Assembly (NCBI GenBank): GCA_028687755.1
Contig: JAQTZL010000004.1
Span: forward strand, 124,001-188,000
From: Candidatus Nanopelagicales bacterium
Lineage (GTDB): Bacteria > Actinomycetota > Actinomycetes > S36-B12
Direction of reading: 5' to 3'
Length of the DNA stretch: 64,000 bases
A program made the translations under genes and the position numbers. Numbering within the stretch: the stretch's first letter is position 1; each line of letters opens with the position of its first letter. This document shows, piece after piece, positions 8,593-16,495 of this stretch. The notes beneath the pieces are model-generated. The model made no database searches. It was not told the origin of the DNA and worked only from the letters and a program-made list of their open reading frames with translations.

Positions 8593-9936
8593 ATGAGCAC
8601 GCCACCTGTCGGAAATGCCCGACTCCTGCCCGTTGGCCCCTCAGGGCAAGCACTGGATCTGCGCTCACTGGCAGCCCATGAGGCCCACTTTGGTCGACTT
8701 CCCTTGGTCCAAGGACCTCGCATTGGTAAGCCTGGGCCGTTGGTCCACGAAATAGAAACCTCAGGCTTACGAGGCCGTGGCGGTGGCTGGTTTCCCACGG
8801 CCCGAAAGATCCATGCGGTGGTGGAAAGCGCAGGAGCTCGCCGAGCTTGGTCATCTGGCCGCAAGCCTGTTGTCGTGGCCAACGCAATGGAAGGTGAACC
8901 CGCATCCAGCAAAGACGCAGTTCTCCTTCGGCATTGCCCTCATCTAGTTCTTGATGGCGTGAGTGCACTGGCGGCAACCATCGGTGCAACATCGGCATAT
9001 ATCGCTGTGCACCGCGGTTCCGCAGTTGTTGACGTCGTTTTGCGTGCACTTGCCGAACGCAATGATGCAGTGACCATCGAACTGGTTACCCCACCAGCTC
9101 GCTATGTCTCCAGCGAAGAAAGTGCACTCGCACACTGGATCGGTGAAGGCATGGGTACGCCTGTTTATGGAAAACGAACCTTTCAACGCGGAGTGAACGA
9201 TCGACCTACCGAAGTGCAGAACGCAGAAACGATGGCGCACATTGGCTTGATTGCACGATATGGCGGCCAATGGTTCGCATCTGTTGGCGAGACTTCTGCA
9301 CCTGGCACGTGCTTAGTTTCGGTGGGTGGAGCAGTGAACTCACCGGGAGTTATTGAAGTAACAGTTGGCACCCCAGTTGCTGAAATTATTAAGCGCTGCA
9401 ATGGTTTTTCCGCTGAAGTCTCCGGCTTCCTTACCGGTGGCTATGGCGGTGGTTGGGCTGGTTATGACGCACTGATGAACGCATCGTGGTCACCTGATTC
9501 TGTTGCGGCTGCGGGCGGCGTCATTGGTGCGGGCATTCTTTGGGCCTTTGATGCACATGACTGCCCTGTTACCGCAATGGCTCGTGTAGCTCGATGGATG
9601 GCTGGCGAAAGTGCTGGCCAATGCGGTCCATGTCGTTTCGGTTTGCCTTCCCTTGCTGATGATCTAGATGTACTTTCCGCGCGCTCAGCATCGTCTGCGG
9701 ATCTCCATCGGTTGACTTCACGGCTTCCACTGGTGCAACAGCGCGGTGGATGTAAGCACCCAGATGGAGTTGCGCGATTTATTACTTCGGGCTTGCAGGT
9801 CTTTCAAACAGAAGTTGCACATCACATTCACGGGCGATGCAGCGCTGATACCCATCACTCATCAGTGGTGACACCATTGCCGATTGTTGATCAACGAATC
9901 ACACCCGTGGGCTTCCCCGGAAAGGATTTCAAATGA
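8593..9936 (+). CDS. NuoF-like flavin/iron-sulfur NAD(P)H dehydrogenase subunit
   Basis: A 447-residue relative of the complex I 51-kDa subunit. GLRGRGGGWFPTARK is the FMN/NADH-binding loop, followed by the Rossmann-like part and the SLBB-type region (GTPVAEII near residue 275). The N3 Fe-S motif reads ESAGQCGPCRFG: the first of the usual Cys residues is Ala (A341), leaving C344, C347 and, 40 residues on, C387. It is therefore not a subunit of respiratory complex I; no other nuo gene is nearby. It overlaps the ferredoxin gene by 4 nt (ATGA). The start is uncertain: 8593 fits the homology, while 8494 and 8479 are in-frame starts that would lie before the predicted transcription start. Confidence 0.85.
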   Translation: MSTPPVGNARLLPVGPSGQALDLRSLAAHEAHFGRLPLVQGPRIGKPGPLVHEIETSGLRGRGGGWFPTARKIHAVVESAGARRAWSSGRKPVVVANAMEGEPASSKDAVLLRHCPHLVLDGVSALAATIGATSAYIAVHRGSAVVDVVLRALAERNDAVTIELVTPPARYVSSEESALAHWIGEGMGTPVYGKRTFQRGVNDRPTEVQNAETMAHIGLIARYGGQWFASVGETSAPGTCLVSVGGAVNSPGVIEVTVGTPVAEIIKRCNGFSAEVSGFLTGGYGGGWAGYDALMNASWSPDSVAAAGGVIGAGILWAFDAHDCPVTAMARVARWMAGESAGQCGPCRFGLPSLADDLDVLSARSASSADLHRLTSRLPLVQQRGGCKHPDGVARFITSGLQVFQTEVAHHIHGRCSADTHHSSVVTPLPIVDQRITPVGFPGKDFK

Positions 9937-10157
9937 GCGAACTTCATGAAATCCGCCTGGATCCAACGTTGTGCGATGCGCATGGGTTTTGCGTGGAGCT
10001 ACTTCCGGAACTGTTCACCCTCGATGAGTGGGGGTATCCGCTCCTGAACTCAGGCACCCTGACGACCGCGGTGCCCCATCAGCTCTTAGGGGCAGCCAAG
10101 AAAGCCGTTGTCGCCTGCCCCGTTGCCGCGTTACGACTCGAACGCCTACAACAGTAA
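9933..10157 (+). CDS. Small ferredoxin with Cys-x2-His-x2-Cys motif
   Basis: A 74-residue ferredoxin of the type often paired with cytochromes P450. Cluster ligands are C14, C20 and C62-P, with H17 at the position normally filled by the extra Cys of four-Cys ferredoxins (C-x2-H-x2-C-xn-C-P). Such proteins hold a [3Fe-4S] or a His-ligated [4Fe-4S] cluster. No P450 gene is present; overlap with the NuoF-like gene points to that flavoprotein as its reductase, so it would pass electrons on from NAD(P)H. Acidic residues dominate the surface, as expected for an electron shuttle. Family clear; electron acceptor inferred only. Confidence 0.88.
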   Translation: MSELHEIRLDPTLCDAHGFCVELLPELFTLDEWGYPLLNSGTLTTAVPHQLLGAAKKAVVACPVAALRLERLQQ

Positions 10158-10248
10158 TTCGCAGCTTCTTTACCGGCACTTAACCATTACTGAATCGTCC
10201 CTTGTTTGGCCATTGCCTACCTTGAGAAGACGAACAAGGGAGAAGGCA

Positions 10249-10818
10249 ATGAGCACCAAGGTCTACGGTAAGCGATACACGAGCGCTGGGCAAAAGGCAT
10301 TGGCCTTTGGGATGGCTTCAGCAACTTGCTTGGGCGTTGTTGGGTTGATCGCGGTTCGCAATGCTCAGGAGGCCACCGCCGCTGAAGGAACAGAGCAGGT
10401 AGTTCTCGCTGCGGCCACGACATCCACGGGTGTCACTCAAGGGCAACTCGATCAATACGCCTCGCAATTAATTGCTGAGCAGCAACGTCTGGAGGCCTAC
10501 CGAGTGCAACTCATCGCCACGGCGAATGCTCTTGCAGCACAATCGCGTACCGGTGCCAGCGTTGCAGCGAAAATTTCGGTTCCGAAATCACCTACATCCA
10601 CAACAAAGAATTCGAACAGTTCATCAACTGCCAACAGTGCCGCTACCTCTGCTACTCAACAGGAATCTGCACCAGCTGCACAGACACCAGCTGCGCAGGC
10701 ACCGCCAGCTCGCAAGTTTGTGCCGGCCCCTGCTCAGCAGAGTGCATCGAATAACAATGGCGCAGCCAGCGCACCTGCACCAGCTGCACAAAGCACCACG
10801 AAAGCCAGTAAGGGCTAA
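10249..10818 (+). CDS. Membrane-anchored low-complexity protein upstream of apbE
   Basis: A 189-residue protein with one hydrophobic segment (about residues 18-35) after a basic N-terminus, a Gln/Leu-rich stretch that looks like a short coiled coil (about residues 62-100), and a long Ala/Ser/Thr/Pro/Gln-rich tail to the end. No domain is recognisable. A strong ribosome site (AGGGAGAAGG, 10237-10245) sets the start. In similar clusters this position is often held by an FMN-binding protein that ApbE flavinylates; here I see no clear D/S-G-A-T flavinylation motif, though Thr-rich runs such as NSAATSAT exist. It would face the outside of the membrane. Function unknown. Confidence 0.7.
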   Translation: MSTKVYGKRYTSAGQKALAFGMASATCLGVVGLIAVRNAQEATAAEGTEQVVLAAATTSTGVTQGQLDQYASQLIAEQQRLEAYRVQLIATANALAAQSRTGASVAAKISVPKSPTSTTKNSNSSSTANSAATSATQQESAPAAQTPAAQAPPARKFVPAPAQQSASNNNGAASAPAPAAQSTTKASKG

Positions 10819-10823
10819 TCGCC

Positions 10824-11819
10824 GTGAATGAAGTCAGAGAGTTTCGGGCAATGGGTGCCGCGTGCATGATTTCGGTCTACGCGCCTGCCCATGCAGAAAA
10901 ATTGACCGAGTTAGGTCGCATGCGTGTTGAAATCCTTGAACAATCATGGTCGCGTTTCCGCGAAAGCAGTGAACTCAATCGCGTGAATGCGTGCGCGGGC
11001 AGCGGACCAATGGTGGTGAGCGCGGACATGCTCACACTCGTGTGGCACATGAAGCACGCATGGGAAATTACTGGTGGCTTATTTGATCCAACAATGTTGA
11101 GTGAAATTAAAGCCGCTGGATACGACGCAGACTATGCGTCGGTCATCGCACGCGGAGCACTTGCCGGCATTGCTTCGTGGAATCAGGAAGCGGTTTCTGG
11201 TGCAGAAGGAACAAGTGCGATACCTACTACGCGCGTTAGTTTTATGAATGACGTGAACATTGATCTTAAAGCAAGCACCATTTCCTTGCCGGCAGGAGTT
11301 GGGCTAGATCCAGGTGCTATCGGCAAAGGCTTGGGCGCCGACATCGTGGCTCATGAGCTAATGGAAGCCGGTGCCAGTGGCGTGCTCGTTGATCTTGGTG
11401 GCGACATCGTGGTCGCGGGTAAACCTGGTGATGCTGACGCATGGGTGATTGCGATTGAGGATGAGCGAGATCCCAATAACGCAGCGCGTGAACCACAATT
11501 AGTGACATGTAATACCCGGAGTACGAATGACGAGCATGAAACATTTGGCATTGCCACGTCATCGACCCTGTATCGCCGTTGGGCTGGTGGTACACGCCAT
11601 CATGTGATTGATCCGCGCACCGGCCAGATGGCTGATCCTGATTTGATTCAAGCAACGGTGTGGTGCGGTGCGGGATGGTTAGCTGAAGTGACAGCTACAG
11701 CGGCAATGTTGATGAAGCCAGATGCTGCGTGCGCTTGGCTTACAACACATGACGCGGGGTACACCGTGATGACTCCCACGCAAATGTGGTCATCGCTAGA
11801 GAAGGTGCAACATGGGTGA
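10824..11819 (+). CDS. apbE: FAD:protein FMN transferase (ApbE family)
   Basis: A 331-residue ApbE-family protein. Family blocks are GLDPGAIGKGLGADIV (FAD site), LVDLGGDIVV, and the C-terminal HHVIDPRTGQMADPD. These enzymes use FAD to attach FMN covalently to Thr or Ser of partner proteins, usually outside the cytoplasmic membrane. No signal peptide or lipobox is visible with the GTG start at 10824, so either the location differs or the start is further upstream (none suitable seen). It follows the low-complexity protein by 5 nt and overlaps the ferric-reductase-like gene by 8 nt, so all three are one operon with the NuoF-like protein and ferredoxin likely included. Confidence 0.9.
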   Translation: MNEVREFRAMGAACMISVYAPAHAEKLTELGRMRVEILEQSWSRFRESSELNRVNACAGSGPMVVSADMLTLVWHMKHAWEITGGLFDPTMLSEIKAAGYDADYASVIARGALAGIASWNQEAVSGAEGTSAIPTTRVSFMNDVNIDLKASTISLPAGVGLDPGAIGKGLGADIVAHELMEAGASGVLVDLGGDIVVAGKPGDADAWVIAIEDERDPNNAAREPQLVTCNTRSTNDEHETFGIATSSTLYRRWAGGTRHHVIDPRTGQMADPDLIQATVWCGAGWLAEVTATAAMLMKPDAACAWLTTHDAGYTVMTPTQMWSSLEKVQHG

Positions 11820-12390
11820 AACTGCATGGACCTGGTTAGCGATTCGCGCATCTGGGATCACTGCTTGGGGTTTACTGACCGCCGTAGTGGTCTGGGGAAT
11901 CCTGTTGCGCACACGCATTCTGGGTCGGGCTGCTTCACCTACACGGCTACTTGACCTGCACCGCTGGCTTGGCGCGTTAGCTCTAAGTTTTCTCGCGATC
12001 CACATGGTTTTCTTGCTCTTTGACTCATATCTCACGTTCACGGTGGCGCAGATTTTGATTCCTGGGCTTTCATCGTGGAACACCTTTGCGGTGGCGCTGG
12101 GGGTTATCGCATTTTGGTTCATGATTCCGGTGTCAATCGTTGGACGGTTACGTCCTCGCTTGAAAAACTCAGGAGCAAAGCTCTTCCAGCAATCGCACTG
12201 GTTGGCCTATGCGGCTTGGCCAATCGCCACCATGCATTACATCCTGGCTGGTACCGATGCTCTCGCCTCGTGGTCACTCGCGCTACTGATTGCAGGTAGT
12301 GCACTGATTGTGTTGGGGCTGATGGCTCGCGGATTTATTCCATCACCTGGGCCCACGCGTGCTGCTGGTTCAGTGGTTGTTCGTTCGTAA
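11812..12390 (+). CDS. Ferric reductase-like transmembrane haem protein
   Basis: A 192-residue membrane protein of the ferric-reductase-like (cytochrome b561/FRD) type with about five to six hydrophobic helices. Four His residues sit at helix positions suited to bind two haems: LHRWLG, AIHMVF, QQSHWLAY and TMHYILAG. There is no FAD- or NAD-binding domain, so it must get electrons from a partner, most simply the ferredoxin or NuoF-like protein encoded upstream. The gene overlaps apbE by 8 nt and ends 7 nt before the convergent moeA-like gene. Such proteins move electrons across the membrane to an outside flavoprotein or metal; the acceptor here is unknown. Confidence 0.83.
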   Translation: MGETAWTWLAIRASGITAWGLLTAVVVWGILLRTRILGRAASPTRLLDLHRWLGALALSFLAIHMVFLLFDSYLTFTVAQILIPGLSSWNTFAVALGVIAFWFMIPVSIVGRLRPRLKNSGAKLFQQSHWLAYAAWPIATMHYILAGTDALASWSLALLIAGSALIVLGLMARGFIPSPGPTRAAGSVVVRS

Positions 12391-12397
12391 TGCGCAG

Positions 12398-13603
12398 TTA
12401 GAGCGAAATAATTGGAACGGATGTGCCGGCGTTCATCACGTCAGGCGCGATAAATGCGATCCCATCTGCATTCGCCCAGTCACTGATGTCGTTTAATGAT
12501 CCAGATAGTTTTTTGGCAATGAGGTTTGATCCCGATCTACTCAGCGTGACGGGAACCAATCTGGTGTCATCTTGATAATCGCCAATTGGTGGTTCATCAA
12601 CAAGCACTGCGTGGGAGAGCACGGGTGCAGGTGCACCACGCATACCCCGAATGAGGGGCGCAACAATCGTGAGCAAGCCAGCTAATGCTGATGCAGGTTC
12701 ACCTGGTAGCCCCACAACAAAGCGACCATCAGGAAGTTTCGCTAACAACATTTGGGTACCGGGGGTGGAGGCAACGCCATCAATGAGCCAACGCGCACCA
12801 AGATCACTCATGACTTGACGCACATGATTGTCAGGTGTGGGAGCGGTGGAGCCAGTAGTGATCAAGATGTCAACGTTGGCGTCATCGATATGTTCAAGGA
12901 GGAGCTGCGCGGTATCGGGTGCGCGCAGTGGTGGATTGGAACGAGCACCTTGGGACCCCGCAAAATGCGCAACCGCATCGCCGAGGGCATCGCGAATGCG
13001 CCCATCGCGTGGCAGTCCTTGACTGAGCAACGTATGGCCGAGCACAACCGTGCCAACGACAGGCGGGCGGACGATCTCTACAAAATCGTGCCCACTTGAA
13101 GCAGCAAGTGCTAGCACTGCCGCAGTTACTTGGCGTCCTGCCGGCACAAGTTCACTGCCAAGTGTTGCTCTGGAAGCCTGGCGGGCGATGCCACTGCCAA
13201 GTTCTGGTCGCACAGACTCATCAATGACACCGGTGAGGGCATCGAGTGCGATCACAATGATTGAATCGTCATTGGCTTTGCGTGCTTCAACAGCAGCGAC
13301 AGAAATAACCGCATCCGTGTGATCAGGAATAGGTTGCCCGGCATGCAAAAACATGCATTCCCCGGGTTGAAGGCGAGTATCAGCTACCGCAAGCCACGGA
13401 CCTTCACCACAAATTGCATACCCGTCACTTTGGGCGCTGTCTGCTGCGGGCTCGTCGGTTAATCTCAGTAAGGGTTTGCCGAGAATACTTCCGCCTGCTT
13501 CATCAAGTCGGGCGGCAACAGTGGGAAGGGCCCTGCCAGAAGTGGTGGCAACATGAAAGGCCTGTTCCCAAGCAAGCACACCATCAAGCCCGTAAGTACT
13601 CAT
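12398..13603 (-). CDS. MoeA-like molybdopterin molybdotransferase
   Basis: A 401-residue MoeA-family protein, which inserts molybdate into molybdopterin. Blocks seen are the N-terminal SDGYAI, the GECMFLHAGQPIP loop, ITTGSTAPTPDNHV at the position of the usual TGG(V/T)S motif, and GLPGEPASALAGL in place of the standard PGNPVSA. These two departures from consensus (Ser for Gly, Glu for Asn) raise the chance of altered activity. No other molybdenum-cofactor gene and no molybdoenzyme is in the window. It lies convergent to the ferric-reductase-like gene and separated by about 68 nt from the acidic PepSY-like gene. Family sure, full activity less so. Confidence 0.82.
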   Translation of the reverse strand: MSTYGLDGVLAWEQAFHVATTSGRALPTVAARLDEAGGSILGKPLLRLTDEPAADSAQSDGYAICGEGPWLAVADTRLQPGECMFLHAGQPIPDHTDAVISVAAVEARKANDDSIIVIALDALTGVIDESVRPELGSGIARQASRATLGSELVPAGRQVTAAVLALAASSGHDFVEIVRPPVVGTVVLGHTLLSQGLPRDGRIRDALGDAVAHFAGSQGARSNPPLRAPDTAQLLLEHIDDANVDILITTGSTAPTPDNHVRQVMSDLGARWLIDGVASTPGTQMLLAKLPDGRFVVGLPGEPASALAGLLTIVAPLIRGMRGAPAPVLSHAVLVDEPPIGDYQDDTRLVPVTLSRSGSNLIAKKLSGSLNDISDWANADGIAFIAPDVMNAGTSVPIISL

Positions 13604-13671
13604 TAATCGAACAATACGACCATGGGTATGAATAGGTAGGTATCGATCAATAAGTGCGGGCGAGTCAGCTG

Positions 13672-14346
13672 TTAGTCGTCGTCATCATCATGGGAAGAGC
13701 TCGGACGCTTCGTGTCTTCTGACTTATGTTCAGACTCGTCATCATCATCATCGTCGTCATCATCTTTTTTCGTCGTGGTAACCGTCGCCGCTGGCGCTTT
13801 TGCGGGAGCCGCCGGCTGGGCAGCTGGTGCACCCACAGCATCCCAATCAAAAATCACACCAGTTGCCTTATGGACGTAGCCGGTGGCAGTGCCACCGTCG
13901 GTCAAGGCAACTTTCACTGCGAAGGCCTCGAAGCCATTGCGTGTTACTTCTGAAATGGACGTTACCGTGCCTTTGACTTCGCTGAGCACTGCAGTGCGTG
14001 CCTGCAAGCTGGTGATTTGAGTAGGTGAAGGAGTGGTGACAGGTGTTGGTGTGGCGGCGACAGGCGAAGTCTTGGAAATTTTTACGGATGGAATCGTGGC
14101 CGCGATTTGCGCACTTGTTTGATCTGGTGTGCGAGCAACACTTTGTTCAAAGGTCACAATCGGCGGCAATTCACCAGGCACAAACATTGGAGCGCCTGCA
14201 GTAGCTGTCTCATTGGCTAACAAGGTGATGGTCTCGGGCGCAGGGGTGGGGCTTGCGGAGTTGACCACCGCGAAACCAGCAACACCGGCTACAGCCACCA
14301 TGCCTAAAGACATTGCTGTCACAGCGACGGTTTTGATTACGGACAT
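13672..14346 (-). CDS. Membrane-anchored PepSY-like protein with poly-Asp tail
   Basis: A 224-residue envelope protein. One N-terminal membrane segment is followed by a Pro/Thr/Ala spacer, then a single PepSY-like unit at about residues 126-180 (pattern A-x-G-x-V-x-S-I ... F-x-V-x-V ... D-G-G-T ... V-x-x-A-T-G) and an Ala/Pro linker. It ends in two acidic tracts: nine consecutive Asp near residue 200 and five at the very C-terminus, encoded by GAT/GAC trinucleotide runs. The tail could bind divalent cations or Fe. It is divergent from an OmpR-type two-component system, the usual arrangement for PepSY sensor accessories. GAGGAG precedes the ATG at 14346, which I prefer to the GTG at 14352. Confidence 0.75.
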   Translation of the reverse strand: MSVIKTVAVTAMSLGMVAVAGVAGFAVVNSASPTPAPETITLLANETATAGAPMFVPGELPPIVTFEQSVARTPDQTSAQIAATIPSVKISKTSPVAATPTPVTTPSPTQITSLQARTAVLSEVKGTVTSISEVTRNGFEAFAVKVALTDGGTATGYVHKATGVIFDWDAVGAPAAQPAAPAKAPAATVTTTKKDDDDDDDDDESEHKSEDTKRPSSSHDDDDD

Positions 14347-14489
14347 GTGCACTCCTCTGGTTTCCCTCTGCGATCACGGTAGGTCAGTGGGCCCTAACTC
14401 AATCCCCAGAATTGGTTAAGTCCAGGTAAGGGATTCGCGTGTGGCTGTGTGCGGTGGGATCCCAATGAGTTTCATGCCACGATGGCGTC

Positions 14490-15152
14490 GTGCGCGTTCT
14501 CGTTGTTGAAGATGACCCGGCTGTGGCCCAGCCATTAATTGAGGGTCTCATTCGCAATGGGTTCGAAGTTGAGCACGTCGGGTATGCAGCGCATGTACTC
14601 CCAGCAATCACGACCATGGCTGGCATCGATGTTGTGCTCTTGGATCTGGGGCTTCCTGATGGCGATGGACTCGATGTATTGCGCGAAATTCGCCGCACGA
14701 GTGACGTCCCGGTGATTATTGCGACAGCTCGAGGAGATGAGACCGATCGCATTGTTGGCCTGGAACTGGGTTCAGATGATTATGTGGTCAAGCCGTTTAG
14801 TGTTCGTGAGTTAGCGGCCCGTATTCGCGCCGTTGCTCGCCGGCGTCGCATTGAACCGACATCTCAGGGTGGTCGAGTCGTGGTGAACCGCTCGCATCGA
14901 ACGGTCATGGTTGATGGAGTTGAAGTTGACTTGACCACGAAAGAGTTTGACTTACTTGCAGTGCTTGCCGAAGAACCAGGCCGCGCAGTTCCTCGACAAG
15001 AACTGTTCTCACGCGTGTGGGATCCGGTGTGGGTGGGTACTGGAAAAACCCTTGATGTGCACATTGCTTCTCTACGAAAAAAATTGCACGATCCTGATTT
15101 GGTCGAGACCGTGCGCGGTGTCGGATATCGACTCGCGGATCACTCAGCGTGA
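14490..15152 (+). CDS. OmpR/PhoB-family response regulator
   Basis: A 220-residue regulator: receiver domain with the acidic pocket E7-D8-D9, phosphoacceptor D52 (LLDLGLPDGDG) and K near 103, then a winged-helix DNA-binding domain ending GVGYRLADHSA. The start is GTG at 14490; a possible -10 ending in GAT lies about 7 nt upstream, so the message may be leaderless. The stop overlaps the histidine kinase start (GTGA). It is divergent from the PepSY-like gene across a 143-bp gap, in which GGTTAAG and GGTAAGG lie 11 bp apart (14414 and 14425) and could be its binding site. Likely targets are the PepSY gene and perhaps the redox genes nearby. Confidence 0.9.
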   Translation: MRVLVVEDDPAVAQPLIEGLIRNGFEVEHVGYAAHVLPAITTMAGIDVVLLDLGLPDGDGLDVLREIRRTSDVPVIIATARGDETDRIVGLELGSDDYVVKPFSVRELAARIRAVARRRRIEPTSQGGRVVVNRSHRTVMVDGVEVDLTTKEFDLLAVLAEEPGRAVPRQELFSRVWDPVWVGTGKTLDVHIASLRKKLHDPDLVETVRGVGYRLADHSA

Positions 15153-16492
15153 CGCGGCGCTTAGTACTTGTCATGACCCTGCTCGCTGCAGGCGTCGCTG
15201 TGGCATTAGCCGTGCCCTTGGGTTTCGTCATTTCTAATGACCGGCATGCATCGTTTATGAATGAATTGCAACGGGAAACTCTTGCAACATCAATCGCTCT
15301 ATCGGCCCAACCGGTGAAAACCTGGCCAGCAACTGTGAAAGCAGTTTCCAAGGCCACGGGTGCTCGAGTCGTGATCGTGAACAGCAAATACTCACTCGTT
15401 GCGGACAGTCAAGAAAGTGCAGTTGACCGAGTCTTTGAACGTCCAGAAATTGCCACAGCATTAGCTGGAGTTTTGGCTTCAGGTGATCGACCGTCTGACA
15501 CCTTGGGCACTGACTTGCATTATGTGTCCGCTCCGGTGATCAAGAACGAAAAAGCTGTTGCGGCAGTGAGGCTTTCACTTGTCGACTCAGATGTGGTTGC
15601 CGTGGTGCGCCAAGTACAAATCGTGCTGGCAATATTTGTGTTGGTTGTGATGGCATTTGCAGCGCTCATCGCGTGGCTGATTGCTCGTTCAATTGCTGCG
15701 CCACTTTCACGCGTTGCAACGATTGCTGAGCAATTGCCTGACGATCTTTCCTTGCGAGCGCAGGAGCATCAGGGGCCCGCGGAGGTTCAAGCGGTTGCCA
15801 TTGCACTGAACACCACTGCTCAACGTCTCACTGGAATCTTGGAACGCACGCAGGCGGTTGCTGCGGATGCCTCGCATCACTTAAAAACTCCGTTAACGGG
15901 AGTGCGGTTGCGCCTTGAAGCGATCGAGGATATTTCTGAGCAAGAAGACGTGCGAGTTGAAGCACAAAAAGCCACTGCAGAAGTTGATCGGCTCACTCGG
16001 CGTATCGATCAGGTCCTCGCGCTTGCGCGAAGCGATGCCGGGGATACGTTGCGTGGGCGTTGTGATGCATCAGGTGTGATTGCTGAACGCATTGATCAGG
16101 CTTCGGTGACTGCCCAAGAATGTGATCTGCAGTTGGTTCAAGATCTTGCACCGCACATCATTGCGGCAGTGACCGCGCCGCCACTTGCTCGAGTGATCGA
16201 CGAACTCTTAGGTAATGCTTTCGAATATGCCCGTACACAGGTACGGATAACTTTGGTGGAGCGAGACGGTTTCGCGGTGCTGACTGTCGAAGATGACGGC
16301 CTGGGTTTACCGACCATTGAACAAGAAGTGGTCTTCAACAGATTTGTTCGCGGCGCAACTGCTGTTGCTGGTGGGTCTGGACTTGGGCTTGCGCTTGTGC
16401 GCGAAACGGCTCGTGCTTGTGGCGGCGATGCAGTTACGTTCACTTCGGCTTTAGGTGGCTTGGCAGTGCGCACCACTTGGCCATTGGCCTAA
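15149..16492 (+). CDS. Sensor histidine kinase
   Basis: A 447-residue membrane kinase: membrane segment at about residues 5-29, an extracytoplasmic sensor of about 125 residues, a second membrane segment at about 156-180, HAMP, HisKA, then an HATPase_c domain (NELLGNAFEYA-like N box, EDDGLGLP, GSGLGLALVRETA). The phospho-accepting His is H243; the usual Glu after it is a second His (ASHHLKTPL), an uncommon substitution that may alter phosphatase activity. The GTG start overlaps the response-regulator stop by 4 nt, so the pair is translated together. The small outside domain has no recognised ligand motif. Partner and envelope location are clear; signal unknown. Confidence 0.9.
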   Translation: MTRRLVLVMTLLAAGVAVALAVPLGFVISNDRHASFMNELQRETLATSIALSAQPVKTWPATVKAVSKATGARVVIVNSKYSLVADSQESAVDRVFERPEIATALAGVLASGDRPSDTLGTDLHYVSAPVIKNEKAVAAVRLSLVDSDVVAVVRQVQIVLAIFVLVVMAFAALIAWLIARSIAAPLSRVATIAEQLPDDLSLRAQEHQGPAEVQAVAIALNTTAQRLTGILERTQAVAADASHHLKTPLTGVRLRLEAIEDISEQEDVRVEAQKATAEVDRLTRRIDQVLALARSDAGDTLRGRCDASGVIAERIDQASVTAQECDLQLVQDLAPHIIAAVTAPPLARVIDELLGNAFEYARTQVRITLVERDGFAVLTVEDDGLGLPTIEQEVVFNRFVRGATAVAGGSGLGLALVRETARACGGDAVTFTSALGGLAVRTTWPLA

Positions 16493-16495
16493 GGG

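Noticed and set aside
14414-14431. Direct repeat GGTTAAG/GGTAAGG as a definite regulator site
   Set aside because: The match between units is loose (10 or 11 bp period), so it is mentioned under the regulator gene but not listed as a feature.
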